Positions 13,456 to 24,834 of a stretch of 64,000 nt of DNA are shown piece after piece; positions within the stretch are counted from its first letter, which is position 1; every line of letters starts with the position of its first letter. The notes beneath the pieces were generated by a model that saw nothing but the letters and a program-made list of their open reading frames with translations, was not told where the DNA came from and ran no database searches. Origin of the DNA: Morinoia aosen (lineage: Eukaryota > Arthropoda > Malacostraca > Amphipoda > Talitridae); assembly GCA_030386875.1 (NCBI GenBank), contig CM059575.1:14780293-14844292 (forward strand), in the 5' to 3' direction. Position numbers and translations under genes: made by a program.

Positions 13456-16400
13456 AAAAAGTTGTTACCTTGTTGCATCGGCGGGAGATTTTCCATAGAG
13501 GTGCAACTTGTGTAAACACTTGAGCCAGATTTGCTCAGTGAGTTTGGAACCTGTTTTCATTTCACCGTTTGTGTGCAGTTCTTATGCTTTTTCCTGGGTG
13601 TGAAAACTCGGAGTGAATCATACGCTCTTAAAATAGCCACGTGCCAAAATAACCAAGTGGATTGCCAACATAGCTAAGATATCTTTCGCTACAGCGTGTC
13701 ATGAAGAATTTTGAAAACACAGAATGGACTTTTCAGCTCGAATGCAGATAAACTCAAGTTGAAAAGACGTTATATCAGAAAGATTATCTGATAGAGAAAT
13801 CTCTACCTAAGTCTCGCTTCATCCCAATAGGAAGCATTGCTTTAGATGCAACATTGCGTTTTAGGATTGATATTTCAATACTGAAGAGTAAATTCAGGTG
13901 ATCGATCAAATTTTTACCATGAATAAATTTACATTTTACCACAGAAGACAAAGCTAAACAAAAACAGTTTTTTACGCTTGTTTGGCATACTCAAATGATT
14001 ACAAATGCTCTAGCAACAACTCATGGTTTAAGAGTACGAGAACGGGTAAAAAGAAACTGATTATTATTTTGTATAAGTATTATACTCCTCAACTATTCAA
14101 TAACTGAACCTAATTAATTTATGGGTTAGAAAATTAATTCAGTCTAGTTAACCATGTATTTGAGCACTCCGGTGTAAGGAAGCGTGAGATACAGAAGTTA
14201 CGTACTCCAGACTAGGATGTGTACCTGCTTACCATGGTTAATGCAACTGAACAAACAGTATATTATTTTGTAGTAAATTCAGCTTCCTAATATTACAGCT
14301 CAGAATGTTTATAGGTTTTCTCATTCAACCTGCGAGCGTTATCAGCACTCTATGCTTCGTTCGGCAGCTCTCACGTAACTAACGAGCCAACAACAAACAC
14401 TGCATAAAACTCTTGAAAACAAGTACCATTGCATTAAACTCGAGTCGCCTAAATTACCGAACCCCGAGTTCATGGTGGCCGGAAATAGCTGATAGCTACT
14501 TGTAAAGTGTACTTTCCGGCTTTTATGAGATATATTTAACTCTTCTATTCATATCACACAGCAAACATAGACTGTAAATCAAATACTTGACACGCATTAA
14601 AAAAAAATCAACATAAAATTAATAGCACCCAGTCCTCATGTTTAACAAGTATTCCGGTTAGAGTGTGCGGTAGCGTTCAGGTTGTGGCGAGGGTAGGTGG
14701 TTTTCCAAGAGCTCGTATATGTATGAGCAAAGCCGCCACACGACCGTAGTCTCTGTAGAGGCTGCACACAGGAGCTTGGAGATCCATCGAATTGTTCTTT
14801 CGTTTCATTAAGCTCAATGCAGAGAAAACCATAAAACTCACGTTTGCAGAGAAATTGGAAAAATCCTGTATATTTTAGTATTAGGTTTCAGTAACAAACA
14901 AAAACTGTCGAATCACTCAGTTAGTTTTTTTCCTATCTTCAAAACGTTGCATATGTAGACAAAAATATGTAACACAGCGTAACGAAGTGAAGCAATATTC
15001 ATCCATGTTTTCAGACTCAGATGTTTTTAGGGGATGTAATTTTCAAAATCAGTGGTTCAATAGTGAGTTATGAACTCTCTCTCCTCCGTGCAGGTTATAT
15101 TGTCTTAAATGATTAAATGCGCTAAGTTGACTCGGTAAGTTCCCATGAATATTTTTCTTCAAGTCTTTAAAGATTTTCGGTAAAAGTATTAAACAAGAAG
15201 ATTCAATTTTATGTTTCACACAAGTCTAGGTCGAGTGTAGCGTGAGAGACGATTCAGAGTCGCTAAAAAGCGAGTCCCGCTTTTTCCTAAAATTTGAGCC
15301 CCATGGCTACCCACACCATCAACTCATCACATTTTCCTACAAATTTTATTTAGCACCTAATCCAACTTAGCTCGCAAGTTCCATACCCAATCCACTACCT
15401 TGTATATGAATTCAAGCCCGATTAATTCTCATAACTAATTATTAACATTTTTGGTTTCGAGCTCCCTTAATTTTGCTTCGTTTGGAGATGCATAAATTAG
15501 ATCAATGGTCGGTTTCTAGAGTTGATGAATCCATTTGAGAGAGCCCAGAAAATAATGAGTCCCCTGTTCAGAGCAGTGCCTCGTTTATGACAGTCACCAG
15601 CACGATGACCATACATTGCAGCGTCGTGCTAGCATGCATTTGAATGCGGGATGCAAAACTTTCAAGCGCATTTATAGCAGCTCATCCGATCTGCGCCGAT
15701 TGACTCGTATTTTGATCATTTGTGCTTGTTCAAAGCTGGTTGACTTAATTAAAATCCCTGTTCTTTGCATATTCTATTCGAATTCGAGGAGCGATTATGC
15801 ATTCATTCTTTACTAAACATCGCGGGTTGCGTCGGATGCCCTGAAGTTTAAAGATTTTGCGTGCGATAGAACATTTATCATGCCTGCCACCGCGCATACT
15901 AAAGGCGGCAGAGCGTGGCAAGATAGTCACGTGAAATGAAGTGTTCCGCTCTACATGATTGCCTAGAGTCTCCGTGATTACCAACGCTAAAATTTTTCTA
16001 GATGTATGTTAACACGGTATCTGCGGCTGGTTAAACTGAAGTTCAATATTCAGCTCAAATTAGAGTTAATTTTAAAGATAAACTCTGAAAATGATAAACA
16101 CTAAATAGATCGTGCCTTTATTTAGTTTTCATTAAGTACCTATTTATGAAAATTGAGTTTATGAATGTTGGTCGGTCAGAAGCTTCATGAAAATCCCTTG
16201 TGCGACCACCGTAGGGTCACGTCGCAGTCAAAGTGGTAAGTTTATTCGCTTGCTCTCGGCTCGCTCTTGTTCGTCATTATTGCCGATGTTAGTACGTTAT
16301 TTAATTATGGTGAAACTTAAAAACTAAACGATTACTATACAGACTTTGGCGTAGCGATATGCCTAAGCTTAGATGCGAAATCCAAGCGAATTATTTCGAA

Positions 16401-16794
16401 CTATGTAATTTTGCGAATTCAGGGAAGTTAGCTTATGAGCTTACAGAAGCAACGAGAGCTAACAGAAGCAAAGATCAGCAAACGCTGGCGTAGACGGCAC
16501 AAAACGCTGCCAGACCACTCGATAATATTCCATAATATGAGGTTCCTAGATTCATACGGTACTAAGCGCCGTATTTTAAAACCGGTTCAAAGCTTAATGA
16601 TTTTGATATCCGTGTATCTCAGCCACCAATAGAGGCGTTCGACCATTTTGAGATTATTTTTCTGTGCCTGTACGACTCACTCCCCAGACAGAGCAAGGTT
16701 TGGGGATGACAGTGGTGCACATAACTTAATTTCTCTACGCATGTCGCTTGGTACCGTATGATTATAAGGGCCTCAATTGTTGTACTTGTGTGAT
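13456..16794. other. AT-rich non-coding sequence, no gene recognised
   Basis: Open frames are short and unrecognised. A perfect hairpin lies at 15265-15285 (AAAAAGCG, 5-nt loop, CGCTTTTT). In a nuclear genome this is not evidence of a terminator. Confidence 0.45.
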
Positions 16795-16960
16795 TCGAGC
16801 GGCGGTCAGCTGAGCGCTGAGGTGCAGCGCGTCGCGGCAGTGGCGGCGCTGCGCACGCTCCCAGTGGGCCAAGTCAGCTGCGTCAGCACCATGGTTAGCA
16901 CTCGTGTAGGTCGCCTGTAGCGCTCTGCTGCGGCGCCCACATCATGTGGCACATCCAAAC
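16795..16960. promoter_or_regulatory. CpG-rich island, possible promoter or exon 1
   Basis: A sharply GC- and CpG-rich patch sits in an otherwise AT-rich region. It contains repeated GCGC, GCGTCGCG, GCGGCG and similar runs, and a Kozak-like CACCATGG at about 16889-16896. The open frame from that ATG is only eight codons long, so no coding exon can be called. A transcription start region or untranslated first exon is possible but unproven. Confidence 0.3.
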
Positions 16961-17020
16961 TACGGGGAGGGACTCCCACCACGAGTTAAATCACTCTAAA
17001 GGTTATTTCACTGCGTCATT

Positions 17021-17033
17021 TTACCGTTGACGT
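17021..17033. repeat. 13-bp target-site duplication, left copy
   Basis: TTACCGTTGACGT at 17021-17033 recurs exactly at 17402-17414, just after an A/T-rich oligonucleotide tail. A long perfect duplication next to a tail is typical of target-primed insertion of LINEs and SINEs. Confidence 0.85.
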
Positions 17034-17401
17034 CCCCTCAGGGGGATACAACTATTGTATCTATGGGAATTAGTGCTCCCAGGGGGCCAATGTGAGGGCC
17101 CGAGCTAAAGGTTAGGCAGGCTTTCTTTTTGTTAAAATAGAATAGGTTTTTGTTTTGTTACGGACCATCTTTTTTCGGTTCACTGCTGTCCTGTTTTTCA
17201 GCACCTACTACTTTCTTCTTCAACTTTGATCTTGTTTCATGAACTTCTTTCTCATCTTACTGTTTCTATGCCTTTTCTGCATAGATTCCCCATTCTCTTA
17301 ACTCCATACTAATTGGTGCCTTCCTCCTTCCTCTCTTCGATACGCTCTTTTTTTGTAGCGGTTAGGGAGGCTTAAACTAACTTATAATCTTAATCTTAAT
17401 C
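17034..17401 (+). mobile_element. short retroposon (5'-truncated LINE or SINE) with TTAATC-type tail
   Basis: A 368-bp insertion lies between perfect 13-bp direct repeats. It begins CCCCTCAGGGGG, continues with a region like a retroposon 3' untranslated region, and ends with a short tail of the repeated hexamer TAATCT at about 17385-17401. The tail at the 3' side places it on the plus strand. No open frame of note is present, as expected for a SINE or a heavily 5'-truncated LINE. No tRNA-like A and B boxes were recognised, which favours a truncated LINE, but the family cannot be named by eye. It inserted just downstream of the CpG-rich island at 16795-16960. Confidence 0.75.
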
Positions 17402-17414
17402 TTACCGTTGACGT
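17402..17414. repeat. 13-bp target-site duplication, right copy
   Basis: Exact second copy of TTACCGTTGACGT (first at 17021-17033), immediately downstream of the repetitive tail. Confidence 0.85.
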
Positions 17415-17764
17415 TATGAAAGAATTGAAATGAAACTGGCTGGTCTACTTGCTGTGAATGATTACTAAAATCTTCGCCAATTTCCATGAGTTCTTGAAAA
17501 AATCAAAAGAGCTTTAAGCATTATTGGCCGTAAGTGATGAATGATAGCAAGGGCTCAATATTTCAATGCAAGAATGTATCGAAATCAATAACATAAGCAT
17601 CATTTTAGCAGGAATCGCTTTATTCATTCGACTAAGGCTTATCGATATGCGTCAGAGTTACAAATCCGTGGAAAGACAATACTTTTGAAAACATGTGACT
17701 CAAATTCTCCATCTGTGCTGTTGGATGAGGCAACGTATTCGATGTTGTGATATCGACTTACTTC
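17415..17764. other. AT-rich spacer, nothing recognised
   Basis: Unique-looking AT-rich sequence between the retroposon and the tandem array, with no open frame or motif of note. Confidence 0.5.
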
Positions 17765-18866
17765 AGTGATCTCGGGCTCGTCCTGCTCTACAGACCAGTT
17801 TCACTGATCCCGAGCAGTCCTGCAAGCAATACAGACCTGTTTCACTGACCTCGAACAGGTCCTGAATGCAATACAGACCTGTTTCATTGATCCCGAGCAG
17901 GTCCTGCATGCAATACAGACCTGTTTCACTGATCCCGAGCAGTCCTGCATGCAATACAGCCCTGTTTCATTGATCCCGAGCAGGTCCTGCATGCAATACA
18001 GACCTGTTTCACTGATCCCGAGCAGTCCTGCATGCAATACAGCCCTGTTTCATTGATCCCGAGCAGGTCCTGCATGCAATACAGACCTGTTTCACTGATC
18101 CCGAGCAGTCCTGCATGCAATACAGCCCTGTTTCATTGATCCCGAGCAGGTCCTGCATGCAATACAGACCTGTTTCACTGATCCCGAGCAGTCCTGTATG
18201 CAATACAGACCTGTTTCATTGATCCCGAGCAGGTCCTGCATGCAATACAGACCAGTTTCACTGATCCCGAGCAGTCCTGCAAGCAATTCAGACCTGTTTC
18301 ACTGATCTCGAACAGGTCCTGAATGCAATACAGACCTGTTTCACTGATCCCAAGCTGTCCTGCATGCAATACAGACCTGTTTCATTGATCCCGAGCAAGT
18401 CCTGCATGCAATACAGACCTGTTTCACTGATCCCGAGCAGTCCTGCATGCAATACAGCCCTGTTTCATTGATCCCGAGCAGGTCCTGCATGCAATACAGA
18501 CCTGTTTCACTGATCCCGAGCAGTCCTGCATGCAATACAGCCCTGTTTCATTGATCCCGAGCAGGTTCTGCATGCAATACAGACCTGTTTCACTGATCCC
18601 GAGCAGTCCTGCATGCAATACAGCCCTGTTTCATTGATCCCGAGCAGGTCCTGCATGCAATACAGACCTGTTTCACTGATCCCGAGCAGTCCTGCATGCA
18701 ATACAGACCTGTTTCATTGATCCCGAGCAGGTCCTGCATGCAATACAGACCTGTTTCACTGATCCCGAGCAGTCCTGTAAGCAATACAGACCTGTTTCAC
18801 TGATCTCGAACAGGTCCTGCATGCAATACAGACCATTTTCACTGATCGCGATCAGTCCTGCATTAC
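17765..18866. repeat. tandem satellite array, 41/42-bp units in 83-bp dimers
   Basis: About 26 units follow head to tail. Type one is 41 bp (ACAGACCTGTTTCACTGATC, then CCGAGCAGTCCTGCATGCAAT). Type two is 42 bp, with TTCATTGATC and GAGCAGGTCC. They alternate, giving an 83-bp dimer, and the open minus-strand frames (64 codons) recur with starts 83 bp apart. Many dimers are identical, so the array is recently homogenised. Divergent marker units with GACCAGTTT, CAAGCAAT and TCGAACAGG recur 457 bp apart (17794 and 18251), which shows a larger segmental duplication inside the array. First and last units are degenerate, as is usual at array edges. Because 83 is not a multiple of three, the frames change every dimer, so this is not a coding repeat. 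Confidence 0.95.
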
Positions 18867-21169
18867 GAACCTGTGATTCTCAGCTTAAGTAATCACGACG
18901 TGTCTCAGCATTCGAGCGTTGTCTATTTTAATATCTATTTGACTTCTAGGAAGGATGCACTCAACGATACATTTGATTTTATTCTCAAAATAGAGTCAAA
19001 ACTCAATTAGACATCTGTGAGTTGTTGTTTTTCCAAAATAATAAGGGCTTATCTACAGTAAAAATGTGATGTAACGAAGAATTGTTTATTATATGAAATT
19101 ACTAATGCTGTTAAAAAGGCACTAGCAAGATATCACTCATGAAAATAATTATGCTTCAATGAGTTATTTTGTTTATAGGGAAGAATTCACCATTCAAATC
19201 AACAAAGTTGACAAGAATTTGCAAGTGGTGAGAATCTGGCAGTAAATGAGAATTTTATGGAATGAAATTTGGTTGTGAATGAGAACCAGATTATGGAAGT
19301 CCATCAAAAGAATGAGTAAGTGGTCAAAAAGAGGGTTTGTATGAGTATTAGAATTAAGATACAGTATTAGCGACATGGTTGAAGATCGGTATATGGATGA
19401 TTATTAAGATGTGAATCATGATCAGGGCTTGAGTTTAATATATTGACACTAATAAGAGAAGGCAACGCAGCAGATGAAATTACAGAGCCTATCATAGAGA
19501 AAAATTAAGTTGGCACCTGCACCGCGTGCCTGCGCGGGATGGTCGTTCACCGCTCAACTAACTCTCCTTTTATGGTTATGGAAAAAATCTGGCATGCGTA
19601 CTTGATGAAATAATTCACTGAAAGTGGTACATCACTTTCTTCCAGTTCAGGGCAAAAAGAATCAGACATTGACAAGAATGATTTCTTGTTGCACTAGCAA
19701 TACAATTTTCGAAAGTTAATATAAGGGAAGAGTTTTTTGAAACGTTGATTGAAGGCTTACTAAGTTTTAAATATTTAAAATTCTTTCAATTAGTTGTAAT
19801 TTTCCGATTAATTAAGTATGGAATCTTCACCACAAAACGCAAATCATTCTATGTTCCGGCAGTCAGGTAAAAGCTCCGAGAAACACTCAGCTATGCGCTC
19901 AGCCGCTCACACGCTGGACACGGCATAAAGGACTAACGTAATTAGTTAAATAGCTTCATGACCTGTAATCAAGCCTTTATCACCGTTCATTTAGTGCGAG
20001 CACAGAGGCTTTAAATGTTAATTTTAGAGAAAAGGCTCTCCTAAGTGGTCATTCAGTTTTATTATTAGGTTTTAATGAGTTACTCCAAACTCAGCGTAAA
20101 ATTATCATAATCACATTTTCAAAACTTTGTTTCAACGAACAAATAGGAAGTATCGTAAGAATAAATTCCACTCGTCGCCTCCAAGTGACTCGCCACGTAA
20201 ATTAGTACAACGAAATGCGTACTGCTAGACGGATCTTGCGCAAATATACGTAGATGAATTTTATTGCGCTGTCGTAGGTCAACTTTTTCTCAGCGTTCTC
20301 CCGTCTCGTTTGACAACGTAGCCTACTTTTTCATAATCGTTGCCTCGTGGCGCTGGAATAAATTTAAACATTTTGCAACTCTCTATCGGAGACAGTCTGG
20401 CGACCCATGAGAACAGTGAATAACATTCAACGCTCATGTAGCACGTCGCGAAGTGTTGCAGCGGCAGACAACGTCACTAAACAATCTATATGTTCATAGG
20501 ACTTAACTATACCTAGACTTAAATCCCTTTAGTGAAAGGGTTATTTGCACACATTAGTCCAGTTATACATCGATGGATAAAAAGAAATAGACTGTATTGA
20601 CCTCACACAATGAGAGCGTCTAAAGCGTTGTGTTAATGTAATTTTCGAATGTAAAGAATCGACTGGAAAATGAGTTCTATTATTGTACTTTTATGAAAAG
20701 ATTCTCCTAATCACGGAAACTTACGGCTAGTTTTTTGATGGCGCCAACTAATGCAGGAAGTAGATGGACGAATTGCTTTCCAATGGCTGTTAAAAATGAG
20801 CTTTGCTTTTATGCATTAAGTCCACAGAAATAGTTTCCACTCGCGCCTTGTGTCGCTTGCGGAATATACTCTCCTTGATGGTGAATCCCAAATGCAAAAT
20901 AACCTCATTATTTTTTCCTCGCTTGATTTCACGTGCTAGGCCGTGCAGTAATCATTTTGACAAGTCTAATGATGAATACTCAACTGGTAAAAGTTGTACA
21001 TTTTATAGAATATGTCAAGTCTATCGCTAAAAAAATTTAAGCATTGGGCTGGGGCAAATGACCTAATCGTCAATAATACTCTGTAAAAGTACATTGTTTT
21101 TTAATCGTTCTCCCATTCGTTTGGAGGGGGGAGTACTGAAGCAAAAATATCATGCAAGGAGAATAAAGC
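18867..21169. other. AT-rich non-coding sequence, no gene recognised
   Basis: No recognisable open frame. A short inverted repeat (CCCTTT, AGTG loop, AAAGGG) lies at about 20524-20540. The stretch ends at the insertion site of the LTR element. Confidence 0.45.
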
Positions 21170-21173
21170 GAAT
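21170..21173. repeat. target-site duplication GAAT, left copy
   Basis: GAAT lies directly before the first base of the left LTR and recurs directly after the last base of the right LTR at 25779-25782. A 4-bp duplication fits Gypsy- or BEL/Pao-type integration. Confidence 0.75.
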
Positions 21174-22117
21174 TGTTATGGAGCTATTTTTTTTTGTTCT
21201 CTTTATTTTCTCATCTTCGTTTCAGTCATTTTGCTCTCTTTTGATAGGCACGATTAAGATCGCAATTATTTTATTTTATTTTAGATTGCAAAGACGTTTC
21301 AGTGTCTGTATTATAATTGATGAGCATATAAGTTGCAAATCAAATTAAATGGTAGCGTGATGAAATATATCTCCAACAGCTTCGACAACTTTCTCCTATA
21401 TAACGGGAAATTTATAAGGCGTTGACATCAATCATTTATTCCCTAATCTCGACATATGAAAAGCGACACATTTAATGGAAAGAATTTAACGCACCTACTT
21501 TTACAATACAGAAAATATTCCTATATAAACCTATGCACAGGGAGGATCAGTACGAACATGCTAAATGGGAATATGCACAGAATAGAACTCATCTTAGTTG
21601 TTGTAGATTCCAGGATGATGACTAACGAGTTCTCCGTGACTGCTTAGATTTACGTTAAAGAGATGTACGTAATTTACACTGGTTTACATTATAAAGCAAA
21701 GACAGAACCAAGCCCGAAGGCTGGTTGACTTATGGACAGCAGCTTCTCTCTGTGGCAGCTCGGTGCTCTATGATGAAGATCTGATCCCTCCTAACTCTGG
21801 GTCTTTTTTTAAATAGGGATAATATCCGTTAAAATTGCCGCCGCTGATTGAATCATCTAACGGTCATCATACGCAGCTACAGTTTCCGTTGGTGGCCCTT
21901 GCCATGCTGTCGTCAGGCGAGCCGCAGTTGCTACCCGGACTCCGGAGTGCTGAGCTTGCAGTTTTGACAGTTAATGTCGTTCTTGAGGTCGATGCGAAGT
22001 TGTCGAAATGAGTAACCCGCCAGCGACCTCCGCATTCCTCAGGCTGATTCGTATCATTTCGAATTATTGAGGCGTCCCTCCTTTCGAAAGATCGTTACGT
22101 CGTGGTAGATCACGACA
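21174..22117. repeat. left long terminal repeat, 944 bp
   Basis: Direct repeat of 24835-25778 at a constant offset of 3661, hence with no indels; I saw no substitution between the two. It contains TATATAAA at 21522-21529 followed 27 bp later by the arthropod initiator-like TCAGT (21547-21551), a possible transcription start if the element reads on the plus strand. Short frames of 63 and 84 codons in it recur in the other LTR and show no known domain. Confidence 0.9.
21522..21551 (+). promoter_or_regulatory. possible TATA plus initiator core promoter in the LTR
   Basis: TATATAAA (21522-21529) and TCAGT (21547-21551, A at 21549) have about the right order, though the 27-bp spacing is slightly short. 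The same pair is present in the right LTR at 25183-25212. Motif evidence only. Confidence 0.35.
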
Positions 22118-23100
22118 AATCTCCGCGTCGTCATTCAAAAGATTCGATCTCCTGATCGACGATGGTTCCATATAGTATTTACGTGCAGACGTATGCTGAC
22201 GAAAGGATCAGTTCTTTTTTATAATCTCCACATAGTCCATCCGAGGCAATCTGAAGGCGGCGTTAAACTGGATTTGTTCATCTCTCGAACTCTGAAACGG
22301 AGTCTTCAAACAAGGCTACGTCCTACGTACGTTTTTGGCAAACGATGGTCCCCGCAGAGACGTTGCGAAGGCTCCTCCAGCACGCAGAATATCTCTAGAA
22401 GATATTCAATGGAGTAAAAATTCCATTAAGAAATGACGCGGAGCACGTAGAGCTCCGGTTGCCTCGATTGCACCCAGTTTGCATCCATATAGGAAAGAAA
22501 AAGATCTTCGTAATCTCTGTTTCGAGGAACATCTTCAAACCGTGCTTCGTCATACACGATCTCTTTTTAGGACGGAATTTGATTCATACAACCATGAGGT
22601 CATGTCGAATTGTCGCTGGAAGATACCCAATAATCTTCGCCGTAGTTGTTTTCTTCTTCATCCGTGTGTTGGTAGATCCTGGAGCTTCGGTGCCGCATTG
22701 GATTCCTTCCTCTTCTCACCGGATGCTGTCTAGACTGAAGCCAGGTGTTTTTACGTTGGGCCCATCATAGTACGGGTGAGAGTAGCTGCAGCTGCTGTTG
22801 TTGTCGTTACTGTCCGTACGCTGCGTCGACACTTTGCGGACCACGTAAACGTGAAGCCTGCCATGTGTGTGGGCTGCGGCAGTGTGCTCGTGGCAGCCAC
22901 ACCGTGGACAGCAGCTGAAATTTTTAGTTTTGGTTATTTGGTGGTCTTGTTATTTCATTCGTTCCAGACAAGCTTCCATTCCCATACACATCCCAGCATC
23001 TCACTTCATACTATCCTCTCTGTGCTCACATAAGGGCACACAGAACTTAACCTATTTTACTCCATTATTTGTAAATGACATATCCTAAATTTGATCCTCA

Positions 23101-23217
23101 GCGAGAGAAAACAGAATTTTCTAGTGGTACATTCACGTTAAGTATGTTATAACCTAAATAATTCGCAGCAAGAGAAATAGAACTTATCTAGTAGTACATT
23201 CACGTTAAGTACGTTAT
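23101..23217. repeat. imperfect 67-bp tandem duplication inside the LTR element
   Basis: 23101-23150 (GCGAGAGAAAACAGAA...) and 23168-23217 (GCAAGAGAAATAGAA...) align over about 50 bp with a period of 67. Both contain the shared core 'gtacattcacgttaagta'. Confidence 0.8.
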
Positions 23218-24813
23218 ATGACAATGTACTCCTGCGATTAAATTAATATCAAGCGTATGTCTATAATGATCGAATTTACATATCACGAATTCCATCATCC
23301 TAATGTTGAGATAATTTAATGTATCAAGACGTTCTTTTCATGAAGGAATATTTTGATGGGCATGATGTATAATTATTTAAATCGTAAAGTAAAATTTGAT
23401 ATGTAACATGTAAATTCAAATTTCTAAATGAGATTAATGAAATTACGTTACTATCTATCATATCTTTGAATATTACAACAAATCTAAAGCATTAAGGATC
23501 ATATTCTTAGTTGAAATTCTACACATCAGTTTCTTAATACCACAGCAAGGCGGCTGCTCTGCAAAACAGAGTGCTCCAGAGGAAGTCATTAATCTTTGAA
23601 ATGCAGTAATGTAGAGTGATACTGAGTTGCAAGACAGCGAGGGCGTTGAGTCACTGAAGGTAGCAAGCCAGGCCGAGGTTGTTTTCAAAATAGTAAGCTT
23701 AATGCATCCGGGCTCGGGTTCATAGCACACGGCCAGAGACCTAGCTCAAGTCTTGAACCTTTCTTTTCATTACATCTGAACAGTCATTCATTCACGCAGA
23801 AACGTTCACTATAACGTGGTGAATTCATGGTAAAATAATGCATTGTTATTGTAATTAGACACACATCAAAATGAAATACTATGAAACATTCTTTGCATGA
23901 GCATGTTAACCATACACTATTTAATATATATGTAATTCTTTGCACAGTGAAGTATTATCTCAATCGCACTAATAGCATTCTGATTAAATGAAATTTTACC
24001 TCTGGAATGAATTTCGTTTAGCGTTTTCAATATGATGGTGAATTTCAAATAGATATTTTATTGAATGTAATCATTTAACTTAAATTAAAGAAAGTTTCAA
24101 TTTATTGTTGGAATTTTTAAAGGTGTCATTTAGTATATAGAAATTTGAATTCAAATTTAGATGTCACTAGTTAAATATTCAACATAAATTGGGAAATTTG
24201 AGGAATCTACTGCAATCGTTGTTGTTTGGGCACTCGGAAAACAAAATGGTCTAGGGTTGGTTGCACAGTAGAATGGTAAAATGTTACCACGTCATATCCT
24301 AAATCTCACATAATCAAATCATTGAAGTGCAGTTATTCCACGTTATAATTATTTGAATGATTTGAGATGTCAAATTGGCATTTAGTAATTGAATGTTTTC
24401 AGATCAAAAAATACATTTACATCATCAGATCCAACCAAATCCAACGGTTTAACATATTAAAAGAATTCACTCGTAATGATCACTACACATCTACTAATGG
24501 TCGACATATAAATAAAGTTTTAATTGGCAATTGAGGCAAGTTCACACCTACATTGAATTAATATATGCATGGTAAATAATTAAGGCAAGGTTCACATGTA
24601 AAATTATAAATGCTAATAGATCCGAGACATTAGGTATACCACATGGTTAAATACATAATTAAATACATAAGAAACGGGTTTAATTTGAGATGCGTTATCG
24701 AATCTGTTAGAGATTAAAATATTCAATTTTATTGTGGTAAGGCTCGAGCTTTAATTATTTATTTCGGAGGGAGTGAGCAAGGGAAATTTATACTTTTACA
24801 CGAATAAAATATC

Positions 24814-24831
24814 CCCCACCGCTAGCCGCCA
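24814..24831 (-). other. possible tRNA primer-binding site (minus strand)
   Basis: Reading the minus strand, the sequence three bases inside the LTR is TGGCGGCTAGCGGTGGGG. It starts with TGG, the complement of a tRNA CCA end, and lies at the expected distance. No specific tRNA could be matched by eye. Confidence 0.3.
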
Positions 24832-24834
24832 TTT

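Larger units (their letters stand above)
22118..24834. mobile_element. internal region of the LTR element, no retroviral-type ORFs
   Basis: The first 0.8 kb is GC-richer and contains overlapping short open frames (up to 103 codons, for example 22459-22770 plus) without a recognisable domain. One frame near 22795-22920 is Cys-rich and contains C-x2-C-x4-C-x4-H, which is not the Gag knuckle order C-x2-C-x4-H-x4-C, so I do not call it Gag. The remaining 1.9 kb is AT-rich with no open frame above 85 codons. Lack of polymerase genes marks the element as non-autonomous (LARD-like). Confidence 0.65.

Noticed and set aside
15265-15285. Rho-independent terminator-like hairpin followed by T-run
   Set aside because: The context is eukaryotic and no gene ends there; a chance A/T-flanked hairpin is the simpler reading.
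17765-18784. Series of 64-codon minus-strand open frames across the satellite
   Set aside because: They are phase-shifted products of the 83-bp repeat, which is not a multiple of three, so they do not form one continuous protein.
17765-18866. CRISPR array
   Set aside because: The units are contiguous 41/42-bp monomers without unique spacers, and the window is nuclear eukaryotic in character.
20524-20540. piggyBac-type CCCTTT termini head to head
   Set aside because: Only six base pairs with a 4-nt loop and no TTAA duplication; likely chance.
22795-22925. Gag-type zinc knuckle in the LTR element interior
   Set aside because: The residues run C-x2-C-x4-C-x4-H instead of C-x2-C-x4-H-x4-C and the frame is short; not enough to call Gag.
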